Below, piece after piece: positions 52,821 through 61,926 of a stretch of 64,000 nucleotides of DNA. The stretch is from Winogradskyella tangerina (GTDB lineage Bacteria > Bacteroidota > Bacteroidia > Flavobacteriales > Flavobacteriaceae), in the NCBI RefSeq assembly GCF_003260205.1, contig NZ_QERF01000004.1, forward strand, positions 1-64,000, in the 5' to 3' direction. The notes under the pieces are model-generated. The model did no database searches and was not told where the DNA came from. It worked only from the letters and a program-made list of their open reading frames with translations. The translations under genes and the position numbers were made by a program. Numbering within the stretch: position 1 is the first letter of the stretch; each line of letters begins with the position of its first letter.

Positions 52821-54776
52821 ATGAAAAGAATTTTTCCCATCCTTCTTTTTTTGATGTCCTATTGTGGTTGGTCACAAGTTTTGGTCATCAATGAATTCGA
52901 TCCTGATTCACCTAGTACAGATACTGCTGAATTTATTGAGATAAAATCTCAAACACCGAATTTTTCAACTAATGGATATATTCTGGTTTTTTTTAATGGT
53001 TCAACCAATGGGGAAGATTCTAGTTATTTAACCATTGACTTAATGGGTTTAGAAACTGATAACAATGGTTTATTAGTTATTGGTGGCGCAGAGGTTGTTC
53101 CTTTTCCGCAGTTGATTATATCAGAAAATTCTATACAGAATGGCGCAGATGCTGTTGGCATATATCAAGCCAACGCCAGTGATTTTCCTGGTGGTACTTT
53201 AGCCACACAAACAAATCTCATCGACGCCATGGTATACGGAACCAATGATACTGAAGACACTGTTCTTTTAGGTTTATTAGGTGAAACGACTCAGTATAAC
53301 GATAATGGAACCAATTCTAATCCGAGGTCCATTCAACGCTTTGTAGATGCTATGGATAACGAATCTTATTCAACGGCAACTCCAACACCACGCCGCGAGA
53401 ATGATGGCTCAGGGATAGCCATAAATCCTATTTCTATTTCGGTTGGAGCTACACAATTTGATGAAGGAGGTTCATTCGATATTACATTTACTTCTGAAGT
53501 GAATGCGTCTTCAGATATCAATTTTACAGTAAGTTTGGATAATTTTGGTTTCAATTCGATGGATTATTCCGGTTCTGTTTCTCTAACTATTCCTAATGGA
53601 CAGAATTCGACAAGTACAACTATAACTTTAACAGACGATGCAGAGGATGAAGGCGACGAGGTCATGGTAATTCGATTTTTAGATTTGATTGAACCAATAG
53701 TTCCTTCAAACAATAATGTTGAGGTTAGAGTAGTAGACAATGATTTTACAGTAGCTCCTTGGGGAACACCAGTAAACCCCACAGTTGGAAATGTGCAAAG
53801 TACGCAGCCAAACGGTTATTACGATTCTTTGGATGGTCTTTCTGATTTGGCTTTAAGACAAGCTTTGCAAGACATTATTGCCGACCCAAATACGGTAAGA
53901 GCTCAAACCTATGCTGATGTCATTGATATTATACTCGAAGCCGATCAAAATCCTGGAAACAGCAACCAGGTATGGTTAGTCTATACAGAGCAGGGTAGAG
54001 CTAAGTTAGATCTTCAAACAGGCAGTAGTAATGTTGGAAAATGGAATAGAGAGCACACTTATCCGCGCTCGCGTGGTGGGTTTAATGATATTGATAGCGA
54101 TGATATCGCCGATGGAATAGACGTTTTTTGGACTACCGAAGCAGATTCTCTTCGTCATGGAAATTCCGACGCTCATGCCCTAAGAGCAGCCGATGCTGCC
54201 GAAAATAGTGCAAGAGGTAATCAACACTATGGACAGTATACTGGGCCAAGCGGTACCTTGGGTAGTTTTAGAGGTGATGTTGCGCGTAGCGTTCTTTACA
54301 TGGAAATTAGGTATAACGGATTGGAGGTTGTTAACGGATTTCCTAATTCTACAGGGCAACTAGGCGATTTGGCTACACTATTAGATTGGCACAGGAATGA
54401 TCCTCCCGACGATTTTGAAATGAATAGAAATAATATCGTTTACACATGGCAACTAAATAGAAACCCATTCATAGATCAGCCTCTTTTGGTAGAGTATATA
54501 TGGGGAAATAATGTGGGTGAGGTGTGGAGCCAGTCTTTAAGTATAGACGATTTTGAGCAGTCAGAAATTACTATTTATCCTAATCCTACTGATGGTAGAA
54601 TTTATCTTGAAGGGGATAAAACTGAATCTATGGAGGTGTACTCCCTGGAGGGAAAATTACTAAATAGGTTTACTGAGTTTGAAAACTATATTGATCTAAA
54701 CCTAAGTTCGGGATTATATATTCTTAAGCTCTTAAATGGCGATAAATCAATAGTTAAAAAATTGATTGTAAACTAA
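52821..54776 (+). CDS. Secreted endonuclease I with lamin-tail-like, Calx-beta and T9SS type A domains
   Basis: 651 aa from the ATG at 52821 (a GTG 15 bases earlier overlaps the -7 element TATATTTG, so it is not the start). Signal peptide ends CGWSQ. Order: lamin-tail-like domain (about 20-185, VLVINEFDPDS), Calx-beta-like domain (about 205-315), endonuclease I domain (about 330-565) with catalytic His H412 in WNREHTYPRS and DAHALRAAD, then a T9SS type A tail (IYPNPTDGRIYLEGD). It should cut extracellular DNA at the surface, for nutrient use or defence. Stands alone and is followed by a shared terminator. Confidence 0.9.
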   Translation: MKRIFPILLFLMSYCGWSQVLVINEFDPDSPSTDTAEFIEIKSQTPNFSTNGYILVFFNGSTNGEDSSYLTIDLMGLETDNNGLLVIGGAEVVPFPQLIISENSIQNGADAVGIYQANASDFPGGTLATQTNLIDAMVYGTNDTEDTVLLGLLGETTQYNDNGTNSNPRSIQRFVDAMDNESYSTATPTPRRENDGSGIAINPISISVGATQFDEGGSFDITFTSEVNASSDINFTVSLDNFGFNSMDYSGSVSLTIPNGQNSTSTTITLTDDAEDEGDEVMVIRFLDLIEPIVPSNNNVEVRVVDNDFTVAPWGTPVNPTVGNVQSTQPNGYYDSLDGLSDLALRQALQDIIADPNTVRAQTYADVIDIILEADQNPGNSNQVWLVYTEQGRAKLDLQTGSSNVGKWNREHTYPRSRGGFNDIDSDDIADGIDVFWTTEADSLRHGNSDAHALRAADAAENSARGNQHYGQYTGPSGTLGSFRGDVARSVLYMEIRYNGLEVVNGFPNSTGQLGDLATLLDWHRNDPPDDFEMNRNNIVYTWQLNRNPFIDQPLLVEYIWGNNVGEVWSQSLSIDDFEQSEITIYPNPTDGRIYLEGDKTESMEVYSLEGKLLNRFTEFENYIDLNLSSGLYILKLLNGDKSIVKKLIVN

Positions 54777-54794
54777 GGTTAAGATTAAAGTATA

Positions 54795-54829
54795 AAAAAG
54801 CCAAACTCATTTATGAAGTTTGGCTTTTT
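54795..54829. terminator. Bidirectional intrinsic terminator
   Basis: AAAAAGCCAAACT pairs with AGTTTGGCTTTTT around an 8-9-base loop between the convergent endonuclease and M56 genes. Confidence 0.88.
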
Positions 54830-54857
54830 CCGTTTAATTGATTGATGAAATTATAGA

Positions 54858-56813
54858 CTAGTCTTTTTTCTTTTTTAGTTTAATGATTATAACACCGTTT
54901 TTACCTTTGTCACCATATTTTTCTCTTGCGCTTTCGTCTTTAAGCACCGTCATAGAATCAATTAGTTTAGGGTCTAAGCTCTGGAAATAATCTTTTTTTA
55001 CCTCTTTACCATCAACGATAAATAAAGGATCTTTCCCATTAAGTCCAGAAATGTAAACGTTGTTTTTATTCTTCCCGTTGCTAATAGTTATTAGTTCGTT
55101 TTGATCATTGTCGTCAGAGATCCAAACATTAGCTTTTTCTCCTTCGATGATAACGTCTTCTGAAGCATCAACATCAATGCGCTTACCATTTACAATTACG
55201 ATCTCTTTATCGTTATCATTTTCCTCTTCTACAATAATCTCAACTACGTTGTTGTCATCACCCGAGATCACTTCAACGTTTTTAGCTCGTCTGACGGTTT
55301 TTACCTTTCCCTTTTTACCATTTTTTCTGATTACGATTTTAGATTCATGCTCGTGTTCAACATCTTCATCGTGGTCCTCATGAACTTCTGTCATTACCAC
55401 CACGTTATTACCTGAACCTGCCTTCTTAATGGTGAAAGTACCTTCATCTGTAGTTTCATAAACATAAGTATTATTTCCATGCTTTGCATGCCCACCACCT
55501 ATAGAAATACTTTCATTTTCCATATCGTAAACGATTTTTAATGGACTTATAGCATTTTCTGAATTAACGTTGTAATTGGCATTTGAATTTTTTGATTTTG
55601 CATCAATTTTGATCGCTGTGATTTCGCCACTTTTGTTACGTTTTACACCTTTGAATTTAACTGTAAGACCTTCCTTTTTAAGATCTGCTTTGATCTTATC
55701 GAGCTCAGCATCAGTAGTGTTTTTATCAATTATTGTGATTGAGATATCACCATCTGCTTTTGAAACGGGTTGAGTTACCGGCTTCGTATTCGTAATTGAT
55801 GTACTTGAAGCTTTAGCGATATTTTCAGGTTCTGTTGATTTATTTTCAACTTTAAGATCAATAGTTTCATCAGAATCCAAGGAATTGTACAAATCGTTTA
55901 ACTGATCAGTAGCTTCTTTTTGCGGTGTATCGGCAAATTCCTTTGGTTGTTCTTTTTCTATGAAGATTTCCTTCGTGTTAAAGCTCATTAGGAAAAGTGC
56001 CAGAATGGGTAATACTAAACTGTACTTCCAAATATTAACTTTTTTAGATTTCGATTTGTGTAACATAATTATTCTTTTTTTGATTTGTGAATTATAAAAA
56101 TTGTTGGTGATTAAAAATTTGTGTTGAGGTACACTCGACTTCAATAAAATCAATTGATAGCTTTTTTCGCAATTTGAAAATTCTTGTGCTTTTTTATCGG
56201 CTATAAATTCAAGATTCTGTTTTACTTCGCGCTTATAAAGCCAAATTAAAGGATTAAACCACATTAAAACACAGGCTAATTGCGTTAGAATAATATCTAT
56301 AGAATGCAATTCGCTAGCATGGGCTTTTTCATGATTTAGAATATGTTCTAACTCTTCACTCGAATAGTTGTTAGGGTTATAAACGATCCAATTAAAAAAT
56401 GAAAAAGGTGGTATCTCATTCTCGGTTTCAATAAAGGTGTAAGAACCACTTTTGAAGAATTGGTGTCTGTTAAACAATACCTTCAAAGAAGCAAGTTCAA
56501 TGCATAATTTTCCTAAGAAAAAAATCAAACCAATCGCATAGATTATACCTGCTAATTGCAACCAGTCTATTGCCATTGCATTAGACTGTGCTTGCGGATC
56601 TTGAGTAATAGTATAAATGTTCGACGTTTCGATAATAGTTGGTGTGTACTCAATATATATAGGTATTACGATGAGTGGTGTTAAAACTGCAACTAACAAT
56701 CCGATTAGTAAATACCCACGATTTGTTTGAAAAAAAGTTTCACGCTGTAAAAACAGTTTATATAGTATATAAAATATAGCTATGACGGCTGATGCTTTTA
56801 ATAAGTATTCCAT
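54858..56813 (-). CDS. M56 (BlaR1/MecR1-type) metalloprotease sensor with TonB-plug-like tail
   Basis: 651 aa. Four N-terminal spans (about 3-22, 35-55, 85-108 and a fourth near 265-283) flank the zinc protease motif HEKAH (H161, E162, H165), typical of BlaR1/MecR1 signal transducers. The C-terminal periplasmic part (about 290-651) is not a penicillin-binding sensor but a charged, coil-rich stretch with repeats of NN-VVEI and ending in a TonB-receptor plug-like module (DPLFIVDGKEV, LIDSMTVLKDESA, GVIIIKLKK). Stop-to-start gap to blaI upstream is 2 bases, so they are co-transcribed. Signal is unknown. Confidence 0.92.
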   Translation of the reverse strand: MEYLLKASAVIAIFYILYKLFLQRETFFQTNRGYLLIGLLVAVLTPLIVIPIYIEYTPTIIETSNIYTITQDPQAQSNAMAIDWLQLAGIIYAIGLIFFLGKLCIELASLKVLFNRHQFFKSGSYTFIETENEIPPFSFFNWIVYNPNNYSSEELEHILNHEKAHASELHSIDIILTQLACVLMWFNPLIWLYKREVKQNLEFIADKKAQEFSNCEKSYQLILLKSSVPQHKFLITNNFYNSQIKKRIIMLHKSKSKKVNIWKYSLVLPILALFLMSFNTKEIFIEKEQPKEFADTPQKEATDQLNDLYNSLDSDETIDLKVENKSTEPENIAKASSTSITNTKPVTQPVSKADGDISITIIDKNTTDAELDKIKADLKKEGLTVKFKGVKRNKSGEITAIKIDAKSKNSNANYNVNSENAISPLKIVYDMENESISIGGGHAKHGNNTYVYETTDEGTFTIKKAGSGNNVVVMTEVHEDHDEDVEHEHESKIVIRKNGKKGKVKTVRRAKNVEVISGDDNNVVEIIVEEENDNDKEIVIVNGKRIDVDASEDVIIEGEKANVWISDDNDQNELITISNGKNKNNVYISGLNGKDPLFIVDGKEVKKDYFQSLDPKLIDSMTVLKDESAREKYGDKGKNGVIIIKLKKKKD

Positions 56814-56815
56814 AG

Positions 56816-57175
56816 TTATTTTTTATTTTCAATTAGTGAAATAATCTCTTTGAGTTCGTCGATGCTGATTTTTTCTTCCTTAGCAAAAAAGGAGACCACA
56901 TTTTTATAGGAGTTATTAAAATAATTCTCAATGGCAGTCGTCATAAAACGTTTTTTGTAATCTTCCTTTGAAACGATAGGATAGTACTGATGGGTCTTCC
57001 CAAATGCATTGTAACTCACATAACCCTTTTCTTCTAAATTCCGAATGATGGTCGATAAAGTATTGTAATGTGGCTTTTCAGTTTTGATTTCTGCCAATAC
57101 ATCCTTTACGAAAGCTTTTTCTAGCTTCCATAGAATATGCATTATTTCTTCTTCTTTATTTGTTAACTTCTGCAT
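56816..57175 (-). CDS. BlaI/MecI/CopY-family repressor
   Basis: 119 aa winged-helix repressor: LTNKEEEIMHILWKLEKAFVKDVL (first helix-turn-helix), HYNTLSTIIRNLEEKGYVSYNAFGKTHQYYPIV (recognition helix and wing), and a dimerisation/cleavage helix. The partner M56 protease would cleave or release it upon signal. Three tandem palindromes lie upstream and cover its own promoter, so autoregulation is very likely. Confidence 0.94.
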   Translation of the reverse strand: MQKLTNKEEEIMHILWKLEKAFVKDVLAEIKTEKPHYNTLSTIIRNLEEKGYVSYNAFGKTHQYYPIVSKEDYKKRFMTTAIENYFNNSYKNVVSFFAKEEKISIDELKEIISLIENKK

Positions 57176-57208
57176 TTTGATATTAAATTTATTATCCGGA
57201 ATTCAAAT

Positions 57209-57268
57209 ATAACTAAATTTATAGTTATAAAACTAAAATAGTAGTTATTTAACGAAAATTTTAGTTTT
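57209..57268. promoter_or_regulatory. Three tandem 20-bp palindromic operators of the BlaI-type repressor
   Basis: ATAACTA-AATTTA-TAGTTAT (57209-57228, perfect), AAAACTA-AAATAG-TAGTTAT (57229-57248, one mismatch) and TTAACGA-AAATTT-TAGTTTT (57249-57268, weaker) follow each other in exact 20-base register. The ACTA/TAGT core resembles known BlaI/MecI boxes. On the minus strand a -7 element TATATTTG (57204-57211) overlaps the first box. Confidence 0.75.
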
Positions 57269-57338
57269 TCGTTGCTTTAAAAAGGAAGTGTTATCTTCGC
57301 CGTTTAATGAAAAAGAGGATTAAATTTTTGTTTAAAAG

Positions 57339-58289
57339 ATGAGCATATTTCTTGTTCTTGTTGGTTTAGCGGCACTTGTTGTAGGTGGTGATTTTTTAGT
57401 GAGAGCATCGGTCGGACTCTCTTTCAAACTAAAAATCTCAAAGTTGGTCATTGGAATGACCGTGGTGTCATTTGCAACATCAGCACCCGAATTGTTGGTG
57501 AGTTTACAGGCTGCTTTCGACGGTGTTACAGATATTGCTCTCGGAAATGTAATTGGGTCTAACATAGCTAATATTGGGTTGGTTCTAGGAATTACAGCTA
57601 TTATTTCTCCTTTAGTAGTAGATAAAGATTTCTACAAGTTAAATTGGCCAATGATGATGTTGGTCTCTTTCGCTCTTTATTTCTTTTTGAAAAATGATCA
57701 GGTATTATCAGCAATTGAAGGAGCAATCTTATTTGTTGCTTTAATGTTATTTCTATTTATACTTATTAGAAGTTCAAGAAAAACGATTAAGGCTAATTTA
57801 GAAGAGGTTGACGATACTTTAGCGGTGGTGTCAAATTTTAAGATCGTTGCCTGGCTATTAATAGGTGCTGCAGGATTGTATTTTGGGTCGGAGTGGTTAG
57901 TGGATGGCGCTAAAGAATTGGCCAAAACGGTCGGTGTTAGCGATTATGCTATTTCCGTGACGGTAATTGCTATTGGTACAAGTGTGCCAGAATTAGCGGC
58001 TTCAGTTATTGCTGCATTGAAAAAGGAAAAAGCTATTTCGCTCGGTAATCTCATAGGCTCTAATATTTTTAATATTGCTTCAGTGCTTGGTTTAACCGCT
58101 ATTGTTAAACCTATTGAGGTTAATCCAAACACACCTGAAATATTATCAACGAATATTTTTTGGATGATCGCCTTTGCAGCTGTTTTGGTACCATTAATTT
58201 TAATTCCGAAGCGATTCCAAATAAATAGATTGAAAGGATTCTTGCTATTCGGAGCCTATCTCGTTTTTATCGTATTAGCTTTAAAATAA
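57339..58289 (+). CDS. Calcium/sodium antiporter (YrbG-like CaCA family)
   Basis: 316 aa, about ten spans in two inverted repeats. The two alpha-repeat signatures are GNVIGSNIANIGLVLG (about 68-83) and GNLIGSNIFNIASVLG (about 232-247), with GMTVVSFATSAPELLVS in repeat 1 and AIGTSVPELAASV in repeat 2. It exchanges cytoplasmic cation (Ca or similar) for sodium at the inner membrane. Divergent from the blaI gene. Confidence 0.95.
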   Translation: MSIFLVLVGLAALVVGGDFLVRASVGLSFKLKISKLVIGMTVVSFATSAPELLVSLQAAFDGVTDIALGNVIGSNIANIGLVLGITAIISPLVVDKDFYKLNWPMMMLVSFALYFFLKNDQVLSAIEGAILFVALMLFLFILIRSSRKTIKANLEEVDDTLAVVSNFKIVAWLLIGAAGLYFGSEWLVDGAKELAKTVGVSDYAISVTVIAIGTSVPELAASVIAALKKEKAISLGNLIGSNIFNIASVLGLTAIVKPIEVNPNTPEILSTNIFWMIAFAAVLVPLILIPKRFQINRLKGFLLFGAYLVFIVLALK

Positions 58290-58290
58290 A

Positions 58291-58312
58291 AAAGTCCGCA
58301 ATTGCGGACTTT
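58291..58312. terminator. Bidirectional intrinsic terminator
   Basis: Perfect 22-bp palindrome AAAGTCCGCAATTGCGGACTTT between the convergent antiporter and glutamine synthetase genes. Confidence 0.85.
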
Positions 58313-58334
58313 CTATCTTAACATTTATTGCAAA

Positions 58335-59351
58335 TTATACATTTGCACTTTTTACAGTCTTAACAATTCTTCCTGCAACCTTATATGGGTCTGCATTAGA
58401 AGCAGGACGACGATCTTCTAACCATCCTTTCCATCCTTTTTCAACAGTAATAATAGGAATACGTATCGAAGCACCTCTATCTGAAACTCCATAGCTAAAT
58501 TCGTCTATAGATTGTGTTTCGTGATCACCTGTTAAACGTTGGTCGTTAAACTCACCGTAAACAGCAATATGTTCTTTAACTACTGGTCTGAAGGCTTCAC
58601 AGATCTTTTCATATATTTCTTTGCTACCCGCTGTTCTTAATGTAGTATTAGAGAAGTTGGCGTGCATACCAGATCCATTCCAGTCCATATCTTTACCTAG
58701 TGGTTTTGGATGGTATTCTATATAGTAACCATACTCTTCTGTTAAACGGTCTAACATGTAACGTGCAACCCAAATTTCATCCCCAGCTTTTTTAGCTCCT
58801 TTAGCAAATAATTGGAATTCCCACTGACCAGAAGCAACCTCTTGATTAATACCTTCAAAATTAAGTCCGGCTGCAATACAGTAATCAGCATGGCGCTCAA
58901 CGAGCTCTCTACCATGAGTATTACGTCCACCTACAGAACAATAATACATTCCTTGTGGTGCAGGGTAACCACCAACAGGGAAACCAAGTGGTAATTGTGT
59001 TTTTCTGTCCATTATAAAGTACTCCTGTTCAAAACCAAACCAGAAATCGTTATCATCATCATCGATTGTAGCTCGTCCGTTAGATTCGTGTGGTGTTCCA
59101 TCGGCATTTAAAACTTCAGTCATTACTAAATAACCATCCTTTCTAGCAGGATCTGGATAGATCGCTACAGGCTTCAATAAACAATCTGAAGAACCTCCTA
59201 ATGCTTGTCGGGTAGAAGATCCATCAAAAGACCAAATCGGACAATCTTCTAATTTACCACTAAAATTCTCCTCAATTTTAGTTTTACTTCTCATGTTTTG
59301 AGTTGGCTTATAACCATCCAGCCATATGTACTCTAATTTAGATTTACTCAT
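58335..59351 (-). CDS. glnA: Glutamine synthetase, GSII (eukaryotic-like) type
   Basis: 338 aa, short beta-Grasp GS. Start chosen at the second of two adjacent ATGs (59349-59351), giving MSKSKLEYIWLDGYKP. Visible are SFDGSST (active-site loop entry), FGFEQEYF (metal/ATP site), EGINQEVASGQWEFQL, NGSGMHANFS and DRGASIRIP. It makes glutamine from glutamate, ammonium and ATP. Pairing with a GSIII on the opposite strand is typical of several Flavobacteriaceae. The intergenic region has four GGTCAA half-sites. Confidence 0.95.
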   Translation of the reverse strand: MSKSKLEYIWLDGYKPTQNMRSKTKIEENFSGKLEDCPIWSFDGSSTRQALGGSSDCLLKPVAIYPDPARKDGYLVMTEVLNADGTPHESNGRATIDDDDNDFWFGFEQEYFIMDRKTQLPLGFPVGGYPAPQGMYYCSVGGRNTHGRELVERHADYCIAAGLNFEGINQEVASGQWEFQLFAKGAKKAGDEIWVARYMLDRLTEEYGYYIEYHPKPLGKDMDWNGSGMHANFSNTTLRTAGSKEIYEKICEAFRPVVKEHIAVYGEFNDQRLTGDHETQSIDEFSYGVSDRGASIRIPIITVEKGWKGWLEDRRPASNADPYKVAGRIVKTVKSANV

Positions 59352-59368
59352 CATTATATAATTTATAA

Positions 59369-59409
59369 TTTGACCATGCAAAGATTACCTTTTTTTTTAA
59401 TTGGTCAAA
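59369..59409. promoter_or_regulatory. Inverted repeat flanking the GSII promoter
   Basis: TTTGACCA (59369-59376) and TGGTCAAA (59402-59409) are perfect reverse complements 25 bases apart. On the minus strand the outer half overlaps a TTTG -33-like element and the inner half lies just beyond a TAATCTTTG -7-like element, so a bound protein could bracket the promoter. Confidence 0.45.
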
Positions 59410-59469
59410 AAATAGAGGGTGTTTTAGATGAAATGTTATTAATAATTGTTAATAACCCTATTTTTTGCA

Positions 59470-59510
59470 GGGTCAACTAGTCAAAATTAATAATTTCGTA
59501 TTTTTGACCC
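59470..59510. promoter_or_regulatory. Inverted repeat flanking the GSIII promoter
   Basis: GGGTCAA (59470-59476) and TTGACCC (59504-59510) are reverse complements 27 bases apart. The second half overlaps the -7 element TATTTTTG (59499-59506), 15 bases upstream of the GSIII ATG. Same GGTCAA core and similar spacing as the repeat near GSII. Confidence 0.45.
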
Positions 59511-59524
59511 AAAATTTTATCAAT

Positions 59525-61711
59525 ATGTCAACATTAAGATTTCATGCTGTAAAAGAATCCTTAAATCGGAGGCCATTAACCGTCGATGAGACCAAAAGAC
59601 GGTCAGAAGTTTTTGGTTCAAATGTTTTCAATGAAACAACAATGCGCCAGTACTTAACTAAGGACGCCCTAAAAAGTATCATGGAAGCCATTGATAAAGG
59701 ATCTAAAATTGATAGGGTTTTAGCAGATCATATTTCTACTGCGATGAAAGAATGGGCTATTTCTAAAGGAGCCACACATTATACGCACTGGTTTCAACCG
59801 TTAACTGGAGCTACCGCAGAAAAGCATGATGCATTTTTTGAAACTATTGGAGACGGATTGGCTATTGAAAAGTTTGGAGGAAGCCAATTGGTGCAGCAGG
59901 AGCCAGATGCTTCAAGTTTTCCGCATGGTGGTATTCGAAATACTTTTGAGGCTCGAGGGTATACCGCATGGGATCCAACCTCACCAGCTTTTATTTATGG
60001 AACTACCTTATGTATTCCTACAGTTTTTGTTTCCTACACAGGCGAAGCCTTAGATTATAAAACACCATTATTAAGAGCATTGCATGCCGTTGATAAAGCT
60101 GCTGTTGCTGTATGTAAATACTTTGATAAAAACGTTAGAAAAGTCAACGCATCTTTAGGATGGGAGCAAGAATACTTTCTAATAGACAATGCTTTGGCAA
60201 CATCAAGACCAGACATCGTTCTAACAGGAAGAACCTTATTGGGTCATTCTCCTGCGAAGGGGCAACAACTAGATGATCATTATTTTGGCACCATTCCAGC
60301 GAGAGCTATGGCCTACATGCGTGATCTCGAGAACGAATGTATGTTGTTAGGTATTCCTGTTAAAACACGCCATAATGAAGTTGCACCAAATCAGTTTGAA
60401 TTAGCCCCAATTTTCGAAGAGGCCAATTTAGCGGTAGATCACAATTCTTTATTAATGGATGTGATGCAGAAGGTAGCACAACGTCATAATTTTAAAGTAT
60501 TAATGCATGAAAAACCATTTGCTGGCGTAAATGGATCAGGTAAACATAATAATTGGAGTCTAAGTACCGATACAGGAATTAATTTATTATCTCCTGGTAA
60601 AACGCCAATGAGCAATCTTCAATTTCTTACCTTCTTTATCAATACGATTAAGGCAGTACAGACCTATGAAGAATTACTTAGAGCGGCAATCGCCTCAGAA
60701 AGTAATGATCATCGACTAGGCGCTAACGAAGCTCCACCTGCGATAATTTCTGTATTTATTGGTGCCCAGTTAACAAAAGTACTGGAAGAATTAGAATCAG
60801 TGACTAAAGGTAAGCTGTCACCACAGGAAAAAACAGATCTTAAACTTAATGTTGTCGGTAAAATTCCTGAAATTCTACTCGACAATACAGACCGAAATAG
60901 AACTTCTCCTTTCGCATTTACAGGTAATAAGTTTGAATTTAGAGCTGTAGGATCAAAGGCAAATTGTGCTAATCCCATGACTGTATTAAATACCATTGTT
61001 GCCAAGCAACTTATTGATTTTAAAGCTGAGGTTGATGTTTTGATCGATGAAAAATCCATGAAAAAGGATGATGCCATATTCAATATATTAAGAGAATATA
61101 TTAAAACGTCAAAGGCTATTTTGTTTGAAGGGAATGGATACAGTGAAGCTTGGGAAAAGGAAGCTAAAAAACGAGGTTTAAGTAACAATAAAACAACTCC
61201 AGAAGCTTTGAAAGTGAAGGTGTCTAAAGAAACTATTGCCCTTTTTGAAAACCTTGGAGTTATGAATCCGGTAGAGGTACAGGCACGTTATGAAATTGAA
61301 ATGGAAGAATATATTCTCCATGTACAGATTGAAAGCAGAGTTATTGGTGATATTGCCCGAAATCATGTGGTACCAACTGCCGTGAGATATCAAAATATTT
61401 TAATTGAAAATGTTACTGGTTTAAAAGCAATATATGGTGATAAATTCAAGGATCTTGCGCAAGAACAACTCGAATTGATCGAACAGATTTCTAAACACAT
61501 AGAGGCGATTAATTCATTGGTGACCAAGATGATCGACGTTCGGAAAAAATTGAACAAAGAAAACAATTTAGAGAAGAAAGCCAATGGTTACTGTAAAAAG
61601 GTAAAACCGTTTTTTGAGGAGATCAGATATCACAGTGATAAGTTAGAATTAATGATTGATGATGAGCTCTGGCCATTGACCAAATACAGAGAACTTTTGT
61701 TTACCAGATAG
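59525..61711 (+). CDS. glnN: Glutamine synthetase type III
   Basis: 728 aa from the ATG at 59525 (MSTLRFHAVKESLNRRP), which follows the -7 element TATTTTTG. The extra N-terminal codons of the open frame overlap the promoter and are not used. GSIII signatures include THYTHWFQPLTGATAEKHDAFF, GWEQEYFLID, NEVAPNQFELAPIFEEANLAVDHN and the loop with NGSGKHNNWSLST. It is the large dodecameric class found in Bacteroidota. Two nonhomologous GS classes side by side suggest regulation by nitrogen source. Confidence 0.96.
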   Translation: MSTLRFHAVKESLNRRPLTVDETKRRSEVFGSNVFNETTMRQYLTKDALKSIMEAIDKGSKIDRVLADHISTAMKEWAISKGATHYTHWFQPLTGATAEKHDAFFETIGDGLAIEKFGGSQLVQQEPDASSFPHGGIRNTFEARGYTAWDPTSPAFIYGTTLCIPTVFVSYTGEALDYKTPLLRALHAVDKAAVAVCKYFDKNVRKVNASLGWEQEYFLIDNALATSRPDIVLTGRTLLGHSPAKGQQLDDHYFGTIPARAMAYMRDLENECMLLGIPVKTRHNEVAPNQFELAPIFEEANLAVDHNSLLMDVMQKVAQRHNFKVLMHEKPFAGVNGSGKHNNWSLSTDTGINLLSPGKTPMSNLQFLTFFINTIKAVQTYEELLRAAIASESNDHRLGANEAPPAIISVFIGAQLTKVLEELESVTKGKLSPQEKTDLKLNVVGKIPEILLDNTDRNRTSPFAFTGNKFEFRAVGSKANCANPMTVLNTIVAKQLIDFKAEVDVLIDEKSMKKDDAIFNILREYIKTSKAILFEGNGYSEAWEKEAKKRGLSNNKTTPEALKVKVSKETIALFENLGVMNPVEVQARYEIEMEEYILHVQIESRVIGDIARNHVVPTAVRYQNILIENVTGLKAIYGDKFKDLAQEQLELIEQISKHIEAINSLVTKMIDVRKKLNKENNLEKKANGYCKKVKPFFEEIRYHSDKLELMIDDELWPLTKYRELLFTR

Positions 61712-61752
61712 GTGTTTTGGTTTAACAAAGTGCTTTTAAAACTGGTATTAAA

Positions 61753-61770
61753 CTACGTAATTCTACGTAG
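61753..61770. promoter_or_regulatory. Palindrome CTACGTA-N4-TACGTAG upstream of small secreted peptide
   Basis: A perfect 7+7 inverted repeat with a 4-base spacer lies 42 bases after the glnN stop and about 157 bases before the small peptide. It has no T-tract, so it is more likely an operator than a terminator. Confidence 0.4.
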
Positions 61771-61926
61771 AAAATAATTTTTAAAAATATTTTTCGTGTC
61801 GTTTGTCGATGACTATTGTCGCGTTATCGAAAACCCTGTTAATTAAACCAAAAAAACCAGTCTTGGCGGACTTCACAACAGGTTTATTTAGTATGTTTGT
61901 AGTGCTATTAATCAATATTTGTAAAA

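Noticed and set aside
54858-57175. Beta-lactam resistance module
   Set aside because: The M56 sensor lacks a penicillin-binding domain and no beta-lactamase gene is adjacent.
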